From Carboxylicivirga mesophila (GTDB lineage: Bacteria; Bacteroidota; Bacteroidia; Bacteroidales; Marinilabiliaceae): 64,000 nt of DNA. Below the pieces are notes generated by a model. The model had not been told where the DNA came from. It did no database searches and worked only from the letters and a program-made list of their open reading frames with translations. The stretch covers positions 62,001-126,000 of the forward strand of contig NZ_JAGUCN010000006.1 in the NCBI RefSeq assembly GCF_018271975.1, given 5' to 3'. The position numbers were made by a program, and so were the translations under genes. Of the stretch, positions 35,301 through 44,052 are shown piece by piece (the stretch's first letter is position 1; each line of letters starts with the position of its first letter).

Positions 35301-36742
35301 TGGCCGACAGGAATGGGAAGCAAGGTAGTTTTAATGGTACAATTCATCATACTGCCTTTCGGAATATGAGCTATAACCTTAGCCTTATAGCCAACAATAT
35401 GTTGGTGATGGATACTAAATATAGCGATAACCCTTTGTATTATGGCGAGGTTTATGCCGATGGCAACATGGCTATAACCGGAACGACAAAGGATTTAATA
35501 ATTGATATAGCCGGACGGACGCGTGAGAATACAGAGTTTTTTATTCCCCTTACCGATGAAGAAAGTGCTGAAGAGAGTAGTTTTATTCGCTTTATTAATC
35601 CTGTTGAAGAGGCAAATACACAGCGCAAAAAGGGCGACGAGATTAGTAATGAATACGATATTGATTTGACCGGGATGACCGTAAGTATGGATCTGGATAT
35701 TACACCCGATGCTCGCTGTCAAGTGATATTTGACTCTACTGTGGGTGATATACTCAGGGGAAGTGGTAATGGCAACCTACAGGTTAAAATGGATAAAGAG
35801 GGAGGTATCAACTTCTATGGGGACTTTAATTTTGAAAATGGTGACTATATGTTTACCCTTCGAAATGTGTTAAATAAGAAGTTTGTTATTAATCAAGGTT
35901 CAAGCATTAACTGGGATGGCAACCCGTATGATGCCAATATTGACCTTAATGCCACTTATAAGCTGAAAACAAGCCTGCTGGATTTGATTGGTGATTATTC
36001 CGATGAAACGCAAAGAGACTTTGGCCGGCGTATACCCGTTAACTGTAATCTGCTTCTGAGTGACCGACTGACACAGCCAAATGTGAAGTTTGAAATTAAG
36101 ACACCATCCAGCCAGGATTATAATCAGAATATTATTGATGCCTACATTAATACCGAAGAGGAAACCAATCGTCAGGTATTATCCCTACTGGTGTTAAATA
36201 AGTTTTACACCACCGAAAATGCCTCTGCTAATAACCCAACCGGGTTAGCGGCTGGTAACAATGCGGCTTTAGTTACCACTACCGAGATGCTATCTAACCA
36301 GTTAAGTCACTGGTTGTCCCAAATAAGTCGTGATATTGATATAGGTGTAAGCTATCGTCCGGCAAGTGAAATGACAGATGATGAGGTGGAAGTGGCGCTC
36401 TCAACCCAAATGTTCAATAACCGGGTGCTGGTCAATGGTAATGTGGGTTATGGACAGGACCAAACGCGCCCCAGTAACCTCATTGGTGATTTCGACGTCG
36501 AAGTAAAGCTGAATAAATCAGGCAGTTTAAGGGCTAAAGCTTACACACATACTAATAATGATCTGATTTATTCCAGCGATTATAATGTGTCGCCAACCAC
36601 GCAGGGTGTTGGTGTGTCTTTCCGCGAAGAGTTTGATACGCTCGAGGAACTCATGCATAAATACTGGCTGAAAATATCGGGTCAGAATAAGAAAAAAGCT
36701 GAGCAAGGGCAGAAGGAAGAGGAAGAAGAGACTAAAGATTAA
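32312..36742 (+). CDS. tamB: TamB-like translocation/assembly module protein
   Basis: A 1476-aa periplasm-spanning, beta-rich protein anchored in the inner membrane by the hydrophobic N-terminus (LAGLLLVPLLLYSVLLLP), with the DUF490 C-terminal region and repeated AsmA/TamB-like segments. TamB bridges inner and outer membranes and aids outer-membrane protein or lipid transfer. The start is uncertain. TTG at 32312 is the only standard start in frame, yet the residues before it (IKKNIKIG, from ATA at 32288) look like the usual charged pre-TM segment of this family. An acidic tail (EEEEETKD) ends it. Confidence 0.9.
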   Translation: MYVLAGLLLVPLLLYSVLLLPAVQTSVVNYITAELSEDLNADITIKRVHLRPFKTLVLDDIVIYDQHKDTLLVVERVSANIDSLYFRSKELYVGLLSVQGPDINIQKEDSVYNYSFLTKRLVNRRTGNSKWTIGLKDLEVKNGTVDYAVDSLSRATTISEINLLLHDLRKDSLWRFDIKEFGLKNLMRLNLERVEANVAVGDSCLFLNKALISTGRSSLHIDSLALEFNKGKKGMAQIGSFYADVRKSDFSEADIVKISPLKRATNIGLSGVVYGTVNNIKGRNARIYFGPHSQLVSSFDISGLPNIDETFLYLKVNRLSTTPSDLEQLFSHVKGQALTLPAAINSLNEIKYQGNFTGFLTDMVAYGEFTTALGQISTDIGLKIDSQDDLVFSGNLKTQQFDIGQLAGAEEYVGKVSMAVTINGRRRSTEQFDAFLSGVIDTLSINNYDYKNIRLNGLFENNKFDGDFLIDDPNGQVGFNGKIDLSGDLPNFSFNAHLTDIKLDRLNLYSKHKNSSLTVDIETDISGKDLNDIVGFMHLDNFSYLSDDHDVAIDSLLLISVREGERKRVVLQSDIAEGDLVGVYNFTHIGSLLKKNLTQYLPALANTVNIKEKELTHNDFTFSCTFKRISEIAAVFAPGISVSDEGLLLGSYNSSLGEMDVEVELQYIDANGLSASHPEVHISSGQSDELDVVSRFRELSVDKLGTFQNLSFHHSAHNDTVDFNIFWNNWDDYTNSGSILTTTTFKARDNGVYATCNLHPSYIMVRDSLWEIQPTTLHYHPDGFSMKNFRVYHGNQEVGINGFAHRHVKDGLRVHLQNISLSDIIGYQDLQQVQVSGALSGTLDFHNIYKSPVISGDLAVDGFVFNDDKVGDFSVVADYQPKKNQLTVQANVVKDEKQSLTGGGYIDLAQQELNMNFDIDQLEIGFLNLYLSRIMQNLTGTASGQIAVVGALSSPELLGRLRINKAFFDVGLLKTTYSVADSVIFEPNEMIFKNLLVADRNGKQGSFNGTIHHTAFRNMSYNLSLIANNMLVMDTKYSDNPLYYGEVYADGNMAITGTTKDLIIDIAGRTRENTEFFIPLTDEESAEESSFIRFINPVEEANTQRKKGDEISNEYDIDLTGMTVSMDLDITPDARCQVIFDSTVGDILRGSGNGNLQVKMDKEGGINFYGDFNFENGDYMFTLRNVLNKKFVINQGSSINWDGNPYDANIDLNATYKLKTSLLDLIGDYSDETQRDFGRRIPVNCNLLLSDRLTQPNVKFEIKTPSSQDYNQNIIDAYINTEEETNRQVLSLLVLNKFYTTENASANNPTGLAAGNNAALVTTTEMLSNQLSHWLSQISRDIDIGVSYRPASEMTDDEVEVALSTQMFNNRVLVNGNVGYGQDQTRPSNLIGDFDVEVKLNKSGSLRAKAYTHTNNDLIYSSDYNVSPTTQGVGVSFREEFDTLEELMHKYWLKISGQNKKKAEQGQKEEEEETKD

Positions 36743-36863
36743 ATCTTTTCGTTACCTATTACATAGCTATTTTATTATTTTTAGCCTTGAATTATTTAAG
36801 AGGTAAGGAAGAGGTTGTGTATACTTCCTTATGGGTTTTGTCAATATTATAAAACTAATTGAT

Positions 36864-37559
36864 ATGAATTTGTTGTTGTTCATTCAGGCAACTGCTGAAG
36901 AAATGCCTGTAGACGAATTGGCTGAAGGAGCCGAAAAAAGCATGAATTACATGGAGATGGCTAAAGCCGGTGGATTGATTATGATACCGTTGGTGCTGCT
37001 GTCGTTTGTGGCTGTGTATATATTTATAGAGCGCTACCTGGCTATTCGTCGTGCAACAAAAGAGGATGCCGGCTTTATGAATAAGATAAAGGATTACATT
37101 CATGATGGTAAAATAGAATCAGCACTGGCTTTGTGTCAGTCGCACGATTTTCCGGTGTCGCGCATGATTGAAAAAGGCATCACCCGCATTGGTCGTCCGT
37201 TGAATGATGTGAATACCGCCATCGAAAATGTAGGTAACCTTGAGATTAGCCGACTGGAGAAAAGTCTGCCTACTTTAGCAACTGTTGCTGGTGGAGCGCC
37301 AATGATTGGTTTCCTGGGAACCGTAATTGGTATGGTAAAGGCTTTCTTTGATATGGCCAATGCCGGCAATAATATTGATGTGCAGTTGCTGTCATCGGGT
37401 ATTTATACGGCGATGGTTACTACCGTTACCGGATTGGTGGTTGGTATTATTGCCTATTTTGCCTACAACATATTGGTAGCCAAAGTAGAGAAGGTGGTGT
37501 TCAAAATGGAAGCCCGCACCATGGAGTTTATGGATTTATTAAATGAACCAGCTCATTAA
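36864..37559 (+). CDS. exbB: MotA/TolQ/ExbB proton-channel family protein
   Basis: A 231-aa protein from the ATG at 36864. The earlier ATG at 36831 directly follows an inverted repeat and would add an atypical 11-residue extension. It has three TM helices (about residues 38-59, 145-165 and 182-203), with the ExbB signature LPTLATVAGGAPMIGFLGTVIG. It energises the TonB-like protein of the same operon. Two ExbD genes and tonB follow within a few bases. Confidence 0.93.
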   Translation: MNLLLFIQATAEEMPVDELAEGAEKSMNYMEMAKAGGLIMIPLVLLSFVAVYIFIERYLAIRRATKEDAGFMNKIKDYIHDGKIESALALCQSHDFPVSRMIEKGITRIGRPLNDVNTAIENVGNLEISRLEKSLPTLATVAGGAPMIGFLGTVIGMVKAFFDMANAGNNIDVQLLSSGIYTAMVTTVTGLVVGIIAYFAYNILVAKVEKVVFKMEARTMEFMDLLNEPAH

Positions 37560-37561
37560 GC

Positions 37562-37951
37562 ATGGCTTTAAAGCGAAGGACAAAGATTAGTGCAGCTTTT
37601 AGCATGTCATCTATGACAGACATTGTGTTCCTGTTGTTGATCTTTTTTATGATCACATCAACAATGGTGCACCCTAATGCTATTAAACTGCTCATACCAA
37701 AAAAGGCCACTAAAAAGGTGGTGGTAGAGAAATATCTGAATGTGCGCGTAACAGAATCGGGCAGGTACTATGTGGATGGGAAGCGCTTGGGTGCCGATAA
37801 CCTTGAATCGGGCTTAATAAGGGCGTTCAGCAGCAGCGATAGAGCTATTGTGAGGTTGCGCACCGACCGGAATGCATCAACAGGGCATGTGGCCCGCATT
37901 CTCGATATAGCAGAATCGAATGGAATTAAAGTAATTTTAGATATCAGGTAA
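37562..37951 (+). CDS. exbD: ExbD/TolR-family protein, first copy
   Basis: A 129-aa biopolymer transport protein. A short cytoplasmic N-terminus (KRRTKISAAFSMSSMTDIVF) precedes a TM helix containing the conserved Asp (SMTDIVFLLLIFFMI), then a periplasmic domain. It is 2 bp from exbB and overlaps the second exbD by one base, so expression is coupled. Confidence 0.93.
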   Translation: MALKRRTKISAAFSMSSMTDIVFLLLIFFMITSTMVHPNAIKLLIPKKATKKVVVEKYLNVRVTESGRYYVDGKRLGADNLESGLIRAFSSSDRAIVRLRTDRNASTGHVARILDIAESNGIKVILDIR

Positions 37952-38346
37952 TGGCACTTAAAAGACAAAGTAAAGTAGATTCGGGCTTCAGCATGTCGTC
38001 CATGACCGATATTGTGTTTCTGTTGCTCATCTTTTTTATGATTACGTCCACCTTGGTAACGCCTCAGGCAGTGCGCGATTTAGTGCTGCCCAAGAGTGAT
38101 CACCAGGTGTCGGCCAAGCCCAATACAACCATATCCGTAACTGCAGATATGCGCTACTATGTGGAGGGTGAAGAGGTGCCCTTCTGGAAGATTGAGCGGC
38201 GATTGAAGGAAATTATCGAGATCAGTCCCGATACTTACATCGCTTTGCACGTGGATGAGTCGGTGCCTTTTTCGGTCGTTGGAAAGATAAGAGATATTGC
38301 TATCCGTAATAAGTACAAACTGATATTGGCCACACAGGGTAAATAA
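37951..38346 (+). CDS. exbD: ExbD/TolR-family protein, second copy
   Basis: A 131-aa paralogue of the preceding gene with the same FSMSSMTDIVFLLLIFFMI TM segment and a divergent periplasmic domain. Tandem ExbD pairs are common in Bacteroidota, and the two may form the ExbB-associated dimer as a heterodimer. It overlaps its neighbour by one base, and tonB starts 1 bp after its stop. Confidence 0.93.
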   Translation: MALKRQSKVDSGFSMSSMTDIVFLLLIFFMITSTLVTPQAVRDLVLPKSDHQVSAKPNTTISVTADMRYYVEGEEVPFWKIERRLKEIIEISPDTYIALHVDESVPFSVVGKIRDIAIRNKYKLILATQGK

Positions 38347-38347
38347 A

Positions 38348-39301
38348 ATGGAAGAAAAGGATAAGAGATATGGCATTATAGGCTCAGTAATATTTCATGC
38401 TGTAATATTATTGTTGTTGATATTCTTTGGCCTTCAGACTTTACCACAGGAGGAAGAAGGCATACTGGTGAATTTTGGTGACACCGTATTGGGACAGGGT
38501 GAAGTGGAGCCGAAGGAATCGCAGGCACCGCCTGTGGAGCAGCAGCAAACACCACCGCCCCCTAAAGTAGAAAAGGTGCCTGAACCTAAAGTAACCGAGC
38601 CTGAAAGTAAAGATGAGGTAGCTACTCAGGATTTTGATGATGCCCCGGTAGTAAAATCGGAAGCACAAAAGAAAAAAGAAAAGGAAGAGCAGGAGCGATT
38701 GGATAAGGAGCGCCGTGAACGCGAGGAACAGGAGCGTATAGAGCGTGAAAAAGAGCTGGAAAGGCAGCGCATTGCTGCAGAAGAGGAGGCCAAACGTCAA
38801 AAGGAGCTGGCTGAACAGCGGGCCCGCGAAGAAGCCGAACGTAAAAAGCGGGAGGAGCAGGAGCGACAGGCGGCCGAAGCGCGAAATCGTGTGTCTGGCG
38901 CTTTTAGTGGTAAAGGTACGGGCGATAGCTCATCGGAAGGTGAAACGGGTGGCAGCGGTAACCAGGGCTATGTAACGGGTGATCCGAATTCGAAAAACAG
39001 AACAGGATCGGGATTAGGTGACTCGGGCAGTGGCTTTGATCTGAAAGGACGTTCATTAATAGGTAGCTTGCCAAAGCCACAGCATAACTCCAATAAGGAA
39101 GGTGTTGTTGTGATCAAAATTATTGTTGACAGAAATGGTAATGTGACTTCGGCCGAGTTTCAGTTGAAGGGTTCTAATACGCAAGACAGGGAGCTGGTGG
39201 AAAATGCAAAGGCAGCAGCTCGCCGCGCGAAGTTCAATGCTGATAAAAATGCCAGCGCCTACGCACAAGGTACTATAACCTATTATTTCCAGCTGGATTA
39301 A
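38348..39301 (+). CDS. tonB: TonB-family energy transducer with long coiled coil
   Basis: A 317-aa protein: TM helix (about 9-28), Pro/Glu/Lys-rich linker, a charged coiled coil (about 100-185; repeating K/R/E blocks), a Gly/Ser-rich segment, and a C-terminal TonB-type domain (about 240-317: VVVIKIIVDRNGNVTSAEF, ending GTITYYFQLD). It reaches through the periplasm to drive outer-membrane receptors such as the SusC and TonB-dependent proteins of this window. The 20/21-bp repeat array lies just after it. Confidence 0.92.
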   Translation: MEEKDKRYGIIGSVIFHAVILLLLIFFGLQTLPQEEEGILVNFGDTVLGQGEVEPKESQAPPVEQQQTPPPPKVEKVPEPKVTEPESKDEVATQDFDDAPVVKSEAQKKKEKEEQERLDKERREREEQERIEREKELERQRIAAEEEAKRQKELAEQRAREEAERKKREEQERQAAEARNRVSGAFSGKGTGDSSSEGETGGSGNQGYVTGDPNSKNRTGSGLGDSGSGFDLKGRSLIGSLPKPQHNSNKEGVVVIKIIVDRNGNVTSAEFQLKGSNTQDRELVENAKAAARRAKFNADKNASAYAQGTITYYFQLD

Positions 39302-39354
39302 GCATCGCTACCATCTGCCCAATATAGGCTATGTTGTCCTCTGGAAGGGGGTGT

Positions 39355-39493
39355 CTGTCCCCAATAAAGTTGAGCCGTCCCCAGTAAGGGTGAGCCTGTC
39401 CCCAGTAAGGGTGATTCTGTCCCCAGTAAAGTTGATTCTGTCCCCAGTATAGGTGAGCCGTCCCCGGCAAGGGTGAGCCGTCCCCATGGGGTT
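39355..39493 (+). repeat. second array of 20-21-bp tandem repeats (GTCCCCAGTA type)
   Basis: About seven units alternate in length between 20 and 21 bp, each built on GTCCCCAGTAAGG/AAG and ending TGAGC or TGATT. It fills the space between the stop codons of the convergent tonB and TauE/SafE genes. Minus-strand shadow translation gives YWGQ repeats, but these ORFs have no family. The last unit ends in the palindrome CCCCATGGGG followed by TTTT. Confidence 0.85.
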
Positions 39494-39505
39494 TTCAAGG
39501 TGAAA

Positions 39506-40255
39506 TTAAAAGAACAACACCTTAAGACCTGCCACAAATACTGTAGCCAGCAATATGTACCGAATATACTTAACGCCTATCTGCTGCGCATATCTGGAGG
39601 CGATAAAAGCACCACTGGCATTGCCAACAGCCAGAATAATGCCGTATAAAAAATTCACCTGTTCAGACCAAATAAAGATGCCAAGCGCAATGGCTGTATA
39701 AGCCAATACAATGAAAACCTTAATGGCATTAGCTTTTATTAAGTCATAGCCAACACCCAGCACCAGGCCTGCCAGTAAAAAGAAGCCGACACCGGCCTGT
39801 ATGAATCCACCATAGACACCAATAAAAAAGAAGATAACAACCTGCCAGAAGGCTGGTTTTTCATTCACTTGTCCGGCTTGTGCTTTCACCCATTTGTCTG
39901 GTTTAAACAGGATGACGAAGAACATGACGAAAAGGAGTGAACCGATAAACAGGTTCAGAATTGCCTCATTAATTGTAACAGCAATAGAGGCACCAATAAC
40001 AGAACCAATAATGGCCGGAATAACCAGGAACGAACTGCTCCGGTAATTAATCAGGCCCTGCTGTTTAAAGTTACGCACTGCTATCACATTCTGGAAAAAG
40101 ATAGCTACCCGGTTGGTGGCATTGGCCTGGTGTGACGACAGACCCAGAAACATCAGCAGGGGCAAGGTGATTAAGGAACCACTGCCCGCCAAGGTGTTAA
40201 TAAAACCGGCAAAAAGGCCGGCCAGTATAAGTAGTGCAGCATCAATTATTGACAT
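39506..40255 (-). CDS. TauE/SafE-family membrane permease
   Basis: A 249-aa inner-membrane protein with about eight hydrophobic segments. It shows the TauE pattern in both halves: LAGLFAGFINTLAGSGSLIT near the N-terminus and GVYGGFIQAGVGFFLLAGLV in the second half. Family members move sulfite, sulfonates or organosulfur anions; the substrate here is not known. A sulfonate link to the cysteate synthase at 62354 is only speculation. A 16-bp inverted repeat lies upstream of its start. Confidence 0.9.
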   Translation of the reverse strand: MSIIDAALLILAGLFAGFINTLAGSGSLITLPLLMFLGLSSHQANATNRVAIFFQNVIAVRNFKQQGLINYRSSSFLVIPAIIGSVIGASIAVTINEAILNLFIGSLLFVMFFVILFKPDKWVKAQAGQVNEKPAFWQVVIFFFIGVYGGFIQAGVGFFLLAGLVLGVGYDLIKANAIKVFIVLAYTAIALGIFIWSEQVNFLYGIILAVGNASGAFIASRYAQQIGVKYIRYILLATVFVAGLKVLFF

Positions 40256-40292
40256 GTTTGTTTGCTTTTCAGGTACAAATATAAGGCGTATA

Positions 40293-40337
40293 GGGATGCG
40301 ATCTTTATGTGCACTGTGTAAATAAAGATCGCATCCC
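40293..40337. repeat. perfect 16-bp inverted repeat, 13-nt loop
   Basis: Arms GGGATGCGATCTTTAT (40293-40308) and its exact complement (40322-40337). It lies between the TauE/SafE start and the glyA terminator, with no T tract next to it, so it is not a simple terminator. Confidence 0.8.
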
Positions 40338-40344
40338 CATTAAC

Positions 40345-40376
40345 AACAAAAGCCGCTCTCAATCGAAAGCGGCTCT
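40345..40376 (-). terminator. Rho-independent terminator after glyA
   Basis: On the minus strand AGCCGCTTTC pairs with GAGAGCGGCT (one wobble), followed by TTTTGTTG. It lies about 65 bp past the glyA stop. Confidence 0.7.
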
Positions 40377-40400
40377 GTATTTTATTATGTGCATTGTAAA

Positions 40401-40433
40401 TAGCTATCAGCCATTAGCCAACAGCTATCAGCT
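40401..40433. repeat. AGCTATCAGCT-type dispersed repeat, copy downstream of glyA
   Basis: Contains AGCTATCAGC twice, with CCATTAGCC between them. Related copies occur at 50661-50678, 55087-55118 and 56185-56218. Confidence 0.65.
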
Positions 40434-40438
40434 TTAAT

Positions 40439-41719
40439 CTACCATGCAAACATAGGCTTATCAGCCATCAATGCATTTACTTTTTTACGTGTTTCAGCGA
40501 TAGCTTCTTCGTTGTCGATGTTCGAAATTACTTCGTCAATCAAATTAACGATAGTACGCATGTCGTCTTCTTTCAAACCACGTGAAGTGATAGCAGAAGT
40601 ACCTACACGGAAACCTGAAGTAGCAAATGGTGAACGTGTATCGAAAGGCACCATGTTTTTGTTAATGGTGATATCAGCCTTCACTAATGTGTTCTCCACT
40701 TTCTTACCTGAGATATCAGGGAATTTTGTGCGAAGGTCGATCAGCATTAAGTGGTTGTCTGTTCCGCCAGAAATAATTTTGTATCCCAACTTAACAAACT
40801 CAGCAGCCATAGCTTGTGCGTTAGAGCGAACCTGATCTACATAAACAGCGAAATCATCAGAAAGAGCCTCGCCAAAAGCAACTGCTTTAGCCGCAATCAC
40901 GTGCTCCAAAGGACCACCTTGCTGGCCTGGGAATACGGCGAAATCCAGTACGGCACTCATCATCTTGGTTTCACCTTTTGGTGTTTTGTAACCAAATGGG
41001 TTTTCATAATCTTTACCCATCAGAATCATACCACCGCGTGGTCCGCGTAGTGTTTTGTGAGTAGTGGTAGTTACAATGTGACAGTGCTCAACAGGATTGC
41101 TCAAACGACCTTTGGCAATTAAACCAGCCGGGTGTGCCATATCGCAAAGCAATAAAGCACCAATCTCATCAGCCAAACGACGCATGCGGGCATAATCCCA
41201 TTCGCGTGAGTAAGCCGAAGCGCCTGCAATAATCATTTTAGGTTTGTGCTCACGAGCAATAGCTTCCATCTCATCGTAATCTACCAATCCGGTATCTTCT
41301 TTAACATGATAGCAAACCGGGTTGTATGTTACACCTGAGAAGTTAACAGGTGAACCGTGCGTTAAGTGGCCACCATGTGCCAAATCCAAGCCCATGAAAG
41401 TGTCACCTGGCTTAAGTACAGCAAAAAATACAGCGGCGTTAGCCTGAGCTCCAGAGTGAGGCTGTACGTTGGCATACTCAGCACCAAATAACTCACAAGC
41501 ACGGTCAATAGCCAATTGCTCAGTCTGGTCTACCACCTGGCAACCACCGTAGTAACGTTTGCCCGGATAGCCTTCAGCATATTTATTAGTTAAACAAGAA
41601 CCTTGAGCTTCCATTACTTGCTCACTTACAAAGTTCTCTGAAGCGATTAGCTCAATACCTTCTTTTTGGCGAGCGTATTCCTTCTCAATTAGGTCGAAAA
41701 TTACTGTATCGCGTTTCAT
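40439..41719 (-). CDS. glyA: serine hydroxymethyltransferase
   Basis: A 426-aa PLP enzyme interconverting serine and glycine with tetrahydrofolate, supplying one-carbon units. The PLP lysine lies in [14 protein letters not shown], and further family motifs include [14 protein letters not shown] and AHPAGLIA. The start at 41717-41719 is clear. A leader of about 185 nt precedes it from a -7 element at 41912. Confidence 0.98.
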   Translation of the reverse strand: MKRDTVIFDLIEKEYARQKEGIELIASENFVSEQVMEAQGSCLTNKYAEGYPGKRYYGGCQVVDQTEQLAIDRACELFGAEYANVQPHSGAQANAAVFFAVLKPGDTFMGLDLAHGGHLTHGSPVNFSGVTYNPVCYHVKEDTGLVDYDEMEAIAREHKPKMIIAGASAYSREWDYARMRRLADEIGALLLCDMAHPAGLIAKGRLSNPVEHCHIVTTTTHKTLRGPRGGMILMGKDYENPFGYKTPKGETKMMSAVLDFAVFPGQQGGPLEHVIAAKAVAFGEALSDDFAVYVDQVRSNAQAMAAEFVKLGYKIISGGTDNHLMLIDLRTKFPDISGKKVENTLVKADITINKNMVPFDTRSPFATSGFRVGTSAITSRGLKEDDMRTIVNLIDEVISNIDNEEAIAETRKKVNALMADKPMFAW

Positions 41720-42103
41720 CTTATTGATATGATTTTAAGATGTGAGTATCAAAACACAAGATTTATAGTCGATTTTGCGTAGTTAATACTGACTGATTAT
41801 GATTATTTATTAAACTATTTCTCTCTTTTTGCTCCTGCCGTTGCAGGTTGCGACTGAACACGCCAGGTATTATTGCCTTGTTGTCAGTAGCTTGTTTTTA
41901 TCAAGGGAACACAAATTTACGCGAACCAGCCGATAAAAAAAACATTGCAGTTTATAACTTTTTATGAGAGGCAAAAATGATAAACAGCAACATTGATATC
42001 ATTCATCTTTTTACCTTGCAAAGCTCATAAAAAGTACATGGGGAGAAATACTTTGTTGAGAAGGCTGCACTAAGCACCAGGCACAATGTACCAGGCACTT
42101 TAA
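41720..42103. other. 384-bp spacer between glyA and a ClC gene
   Basis: It holds the long glyA leader (with the hairpin CCTGC-CGTT-GCAGG at 41834-41847), a -7 element at 41912-41919, and near 42070-42100 two copies of ACCAGGCAC. No ORF was supported. Confidence 0.55.
41912..41919 (-). promoter_or_regulatory. -7 element for glyA
   Basis: CAAATTTA reads TAAATTTG on the minus strand. A degenerate A-rich -33 region lies about 18 bp further up. It predicts a leader of roughly 185 nt. Confidence 0.45.
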
Positions 42104-43882
42104 TTAATCATCCGAATAGTGAATAAGTACACGACGATAAACGGAGAATATCTTTGATTTTGAGACAAAGCCGAGGTATTTACCGTCTTTAACTACCGGC
42201 AGGTTCCAGGCGCTGGTGTCTTCAAACTTACGCATCACCCGGTCCATGTTTTCATCAATTTCTATCATGGCAGGCGGTATTGACATCAGTTCTTCAACGG
42301 TTGTTTCGTTGTAAAGCTCATTGTTAAACATTATCTCACGAATATCATCCAGCAGCACTATGCCGCATAATTCATCCTTATGATTAATCACAGGAAAGAT
42401 ATTTCGTTTTGAGGTGGATATGACCTTTACCAGTTCGCCTAATGTCATCTCCGGATAGATGCATTTGAAGTCTGTCTCCAGCACCTTCTCCAATCGCATG
42501 AGTGTTAACACTGCTTTATCCTTATGGTGGGTAATCAGTTCGCCCTTTTGTGCCAGTCGCTTGGTGTATAATGAATGAGGCTCAAAATACATGATGGTCA
42601 GGTAGGCAATGGTAGAGGTAATCATCAATGGAATAAACAGGCCATAGCCATTGGTTATTTCGGCAATCAGAAAGATGGCTGTCAGTGGCGCGTGCATTAC
42701 ACCAGCCATCATACCAGCCATGCCAACCAGTGTAAAGTGCGACGATGGCAGCTCTGCCAGTCCTAATGTTTCCATAAGCTTAGCAAACAGGTAGCCTGTT
42801 ACACCGCCCATAAATAGAGTGGGGGCAAAGATACCACCTATACCACCACTGCCGGTTGTGGCAGCTGTGGCAAATACCTTAAAGATGATAAGCAATACAA
42901 GGAATGAGATTAAAGCCCAGGTATTGTCGTGCCACACATAAAAGAAGCTTTCACCCATCACTTCCTGACTATTACCATTCAGCAAGGCAATAATTGTGTT
43001 GTAACCTTCTCCATATAGCGGAGGAAACAGGAAAATCAGTAAGCTCAGTGCCAATCCACCCACAATCCATTTCGAAAACGGGTTTTTCATCTTGCCAAAC
43101 TGCTTCTCGGTATTCATAATACCGCGGGTGAAGTAGAGTGAAATAAACCCAGCTAAAATGCCCAACAGTAAGTAATAAGGTATGTTGTTCAGTACAAATG
43201 GTGCTTCAAGGGTAAATGCAAATTCGGCTCCTTTGCCCAAAAAGAAATAGGCGATGGTTGATGCTGTGATGGCGGATATAAGTAAGGGAACAATAGATGC
43301 CATGGTCAAGTCAAGCATCAATACTTCCAGTGTAAATACCAACCCGGCAATGGGTGCCTTAAAGATGCCGGCGATGGCACCTGCAGCTCCACATCCCATA
43401 AGCAGGATGATGGTTTTGTAGTTCATTCTGAACAGGCGTCCCAGCGAGGAGCCAATGGATGCTCCTGTGAGTACAATCGGGGCCTCTGCTCCAACCGAAC
43501 CACCAAAGCCAATGGTGAATGTACTGGTGATGATGGACGAGTAGTTATTGTGACTTTTTATATGTCCGCCTTTTTTGGAGATAGCATAAAGTATTTTGGT
43601 AACACCGTGCCCAAGGCTGTCTTTTACAAAGAATTTAATAATCAGGATGGTGATTAAGATACCAATCATCGGATAGGCCAGGAATAAGTAGTTTCCTTTA
43701 TCCAGGCTAAAGTTCTCTGTTAAAAAGTGGTGAGTATGATGTACGGCATTTTTAAGCGTCACAGCAGCCAGTCCGCTAAAAATGCCAACCAGTAAACTAA
43801 GTAATAAAATAAAGTGTTTTTGACTGATGTGCTTAACTCGCCAAATAAGAACTTTCCCGATTATCTGATTGATTTTGTTCAT
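42104..43882 (-). CDS. ClC-family chloride channel/transporter with CBS domains, copy A
   Basis: A 592-aa protein from the ATG at 43880-43882; the longer frame to 44029 adds a 49-residue extension absent from the paralogue. The ClC core has the gating-Glu segment GSVGAEAPIV and the motif GSGGIGGIFAPTL. GHGVT replaces the classical GSGIP selectivity motif. Two C-terminal CBS domains (about 455-590) may bind adenine nucleotides. It is closely related to the copy at 46349-48115. Substrate (chloride or other anion) is not proven. Confidence 0.93.
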   Translation of the reverse strand: MNKINQIIGKVLIWRVKHISQKHFILLLSLLVGIFSGLAAVTLKNAVHHTHHFLTENFSLDKGNYLFLAYPMIGILITILIIKFFVKDSLGHGVTKILYAISKKGGHIKSHNNYSSIITSTFTIGFGGSVGAEAPIVLTGASIGSSLGRLFRMNYKTIILLMGCGAAGAIAGIFKAPIAGLVFTLEVLMLDLTMASIVPLLISAITASTIAYFFLGKGAEFAFTLEAPFVLNNIPYYLLLGILAGFISLYFTRGIMNTEKQFGKMKNPFSKWIVGGLALSLLIFLFPPLYGEGYNTIIALLNGNSQEVMGESFFYVWHDNTWALISFLVLLIIFKVFATAATTGSGGIGGIFAPTLFMGGVTGYLFAKLMETLGLAELPSSHFTLVGMAGMMAGVMHAPLTAIFLIAEITNGYGLFIPLMITSTIAYLTIMYFEPHSLYTKRLAQKGELITHHKDKAVLTLMRLEKVLETDFKCIYPEMTLGELVKVISTSKRNIFPVINHKDELCGIVLLDDIREIMFNNELYNETTVEELMSIPPAMIEIDENMDRVMRKFEDTSAWNLPVVKDGKYLGFVSKSKIFSVYRRVLIHYSDD

Positions 43883-44052
43883 AGTGGGCACAAAAGTAAT
43901 ACAAATAAAACGACAATGTTTTAGGCGGTTTTTATTTTTAACGAATCTTAAGAGTACTGATAGTCTTACTATAATTGAAAGGAGTGTGGGTATTGGGCAC
44001 ACAAAAAGGGAGTTTTTAACTCCCTCCACAACTATATCCTGTAATTAATAGA

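Noticed and set aside
38441-38800. 119-aa minus-strand ORF rich in Leu and Phe
   Set aside because: Antisense shadow of the tonB coiled coil (Glu/Lys/Arg codons read as Leu/Phe).
39273-39537. Minus-strand ORFs with YWGQ and LGTE repeats
   Set aside because: Translations of the 20/21-bp repeat array; the units change frame at each 20-bp unit and no start signal is present.
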